Shown one piece after another: positions 5,090 to 5,965 of a stretch of 5,965 nt of DNA. Numbering within the stretch: the first letter of the stretch is position 1; each line of letters opens with the position of its first letter. The notes under the pieces are model-generated. The model was given only the letters and a program-made list of their open reading frames with translations. It was not told where the DNA came from and did not search any database. Source of the stretch: Pirellulales bacterium. Its GTDB lineage: Bacteria; Planctomycetota; Planctomycetia; Pirellulales; Thermoguttaceae. Location of the stretch: the NCBI GenBank assembly GCA_030607895.1, contig JAUWJC010000279.1:1-5965 (forward strand), given 5' to 3'. A program made the translations under genes and the position numbers.

Positions 5090-5965
5090 TTACTGTTGCG
5101 GCGCTTTCGGAAAGTTTGGAGTTGCCTTTTCCACGAAGCCGACCTTGCCATTGACGACGGAATTGACGACGAAAATCGCCTGAATGTCCTGTTGCAGCGC
5201 TAATTCGTAGCCGGCATCGGGCCCCAGGACCATCAGCCCGGTCGCCAAGGCATCGGCACTCATGCAGGAGGACGCAAGTACGGTAACCGACGCCAGGCCG
5301 TGCGAAACGGGCCCTGCCGACCTGGGGTCGATGATGTGAGAATAGCGGGCGCCGTCCTTCTCGAAGAAATTGCGATAACCCCCGGAGGTTGCCATGCCGG
5401 TGTCCTCCAGGGCGACAATTCTCCGAATCGTTCTTACACCTGCCAACGGGGATTCAATAGCGATTTGCCAGGGGTTGCCGCGAGCATTGTGTCCGCCGGC
5501 GCGAAGTTCGCCGCCGACCTCGACCAGGTAATTCCGGACGCCACAACCTTCCAGGTATTCGGCAAGCTGATCGACGGCAAAGCCCTTGGCGACGCCCGAC
5601 AGGTCGATGCCCAGATCGGTCAGTTTCTTCCGCACTCCCGGCGGCGAGAGTCGCACTTCGATGTGATGAAAGCCAACGCGGCTGCCGGCGGCGTTGATTT
5701 GCTCGGGCGACGGGACATCGTTGCGGGGACCTTTCTCCGGCCCAAAGTTCCACAGGTTGACCAAGGGGCCGACGGTGATGTCGAAGGCGCCCTCGGTCAA
5801 GTGCCCGATCCGCACGGCTTCGTGGATGACGGCGGCTGTTTCCGGGGAAACCGCGAACCACTCGTCGCTATCCCACCGGTTGAACCGAGAGATTTCCGAG
5901 TCGGGTTGATAGGTCGACATGAGGGCGTCGACACGGGCGAGCTTCCGTCGAATCTGTTCCTTCAG
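5090..5965 (-). CDS. apbE: FAD:protein FMN transferase (ApbE), N-terminus outside the window
   Basis: This flavin transferase moves FMN from FAD to a threonine of Na+-NQR or Rnf-type subunits and similar targets; family members act outside the cytoplasmic membrane. The frame runs open to the window edge: the 15 codons before the Met at 5920 read as family sequence (L-x-x-I-R-R...RVDAL before MSTYQPDSEISRFN), so that Met is internal and the gene continues beyond 5965. Numbering from that Met, the signatures are GAFDITVGPLVNLW (44-57), DLSGVAKGFAVD (106-117), VEVGGELRAGG (133-143), TSGGY (178-182), HIIDP (195-199) and SADALAT (221-227), whose Asp and Thr correspond to the Mg-binding and active region. 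All expected motifs of the visible part are intact. A signal peptide or lipobox, usual in the family, would be in the missing part. The stop is 2 nt from a long hairpin, with the NqrM-like gene beyond it. Confidence 0.95.
   Translation of the reverse strand: MKEQIRRKLARVDALMSTYQPDSEISRFNRWDSDEWFAVSPETAAVIHEAVRIGHLTEGAFDITVGPLVNLWNFGPEKGPRNDVPSPEQINAAGSRVGFHHIEVRLSPPGVRKKLTDLGIDLSGVAKGFAVDQLAEYLEGCGVRNYLVEVGGELRAGGHNARGNPWQIAIESPLAGVRTIRRIVALEDTGMATSGGYRNFFEKDGARYSHIIDPRSAGPVSHGLASVTVLASSCMSADALATGLMVLGPDAGYELALQQDIQAIFVVNSVVNGKVGFVEKATPNFPKAPQQ

Noticed and set aside
4899..5183. Plus-strand open frame over the NqrM-like gene and hairpin copy 2
   Set aside because: It consists of antisense of the small gene, the hairpin ('KPGPFFG' reading) and antisense apbE, with no support of its own.
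5918..5920. Met at 5920 as the true ApbE start
   Set aside because: The frame stays open upstream to the window edge with family-like sequence, and this Met lies within the conserved MSTYQPDS motif, which is internal in ApbE proteins.

Overview
The window looks like chromosomal DNA from a GC-rich Planctomycete, probably Pirellulales-like and possibly from a metagenome bin. This is an inference from gene content, not a database match. The clues are a secreted two-domain acetylxylan-esterase-type hydrolase, a secreted multi-EF-hand protein, a DUF2007/zinc-ribbon membrane protein, and many short palindromic intergenic repeats of a kind common in that phylum.

Layout: 1-357 holds no convincing gene. 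It contains heptamer repeats (GTGGATA units) at 1-68, their inverted counterpart at 331-353, and between them a 183-bp segment with 20-bp terminal inverted repeats and perfect 15-bp direct repeats on both sides. A DUF2007 + double zinc ribbon + C-terminal membrane anchor protein is encoded on the minus strand (358-1116), with a palindromic element inside its reading frame. A 314-bp divergent spacer follows, with a weak promoter candidate and a REP-like double palindrome. Next comes the secreted esterase on the plus strand (1431-3638), which ends beside a long perfect hairpin (3647-3725).

The rest is on the minus strand. Read in transcription order: apbE (5965 to 5090, N-terminus outside the window), a second copy of the same hairpin (5006-5087), a 52-residue Cys-rich membrane protein resembling NqrM (4979 to 4821), and a secreted EF-hand protein with seven Ca-binding loops (4703 to 3795). 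ApbE attaches FMN to subunits of Na+-NQR and Rnf-type complexes, and NqrM is a Na+-NQR maturation factor. The pair therefore looks like the tail of an nqr operon whose structural genes would lie beyond position 5965. The EF-hand gene may be in the same transcription unit (117-nt gap) or separate. The esterase appears independent and converges on the EF-hand gene.

No new enzymatic or defence system is evident. The most unusual content is the repeats: hairpins that begin 2-8 nt after stop codons and keep one orientation relative to the gene before them, a related palindrome tolerated in frame inside a protein linker, and a possible small non-autonomous mobile element at the left edge.
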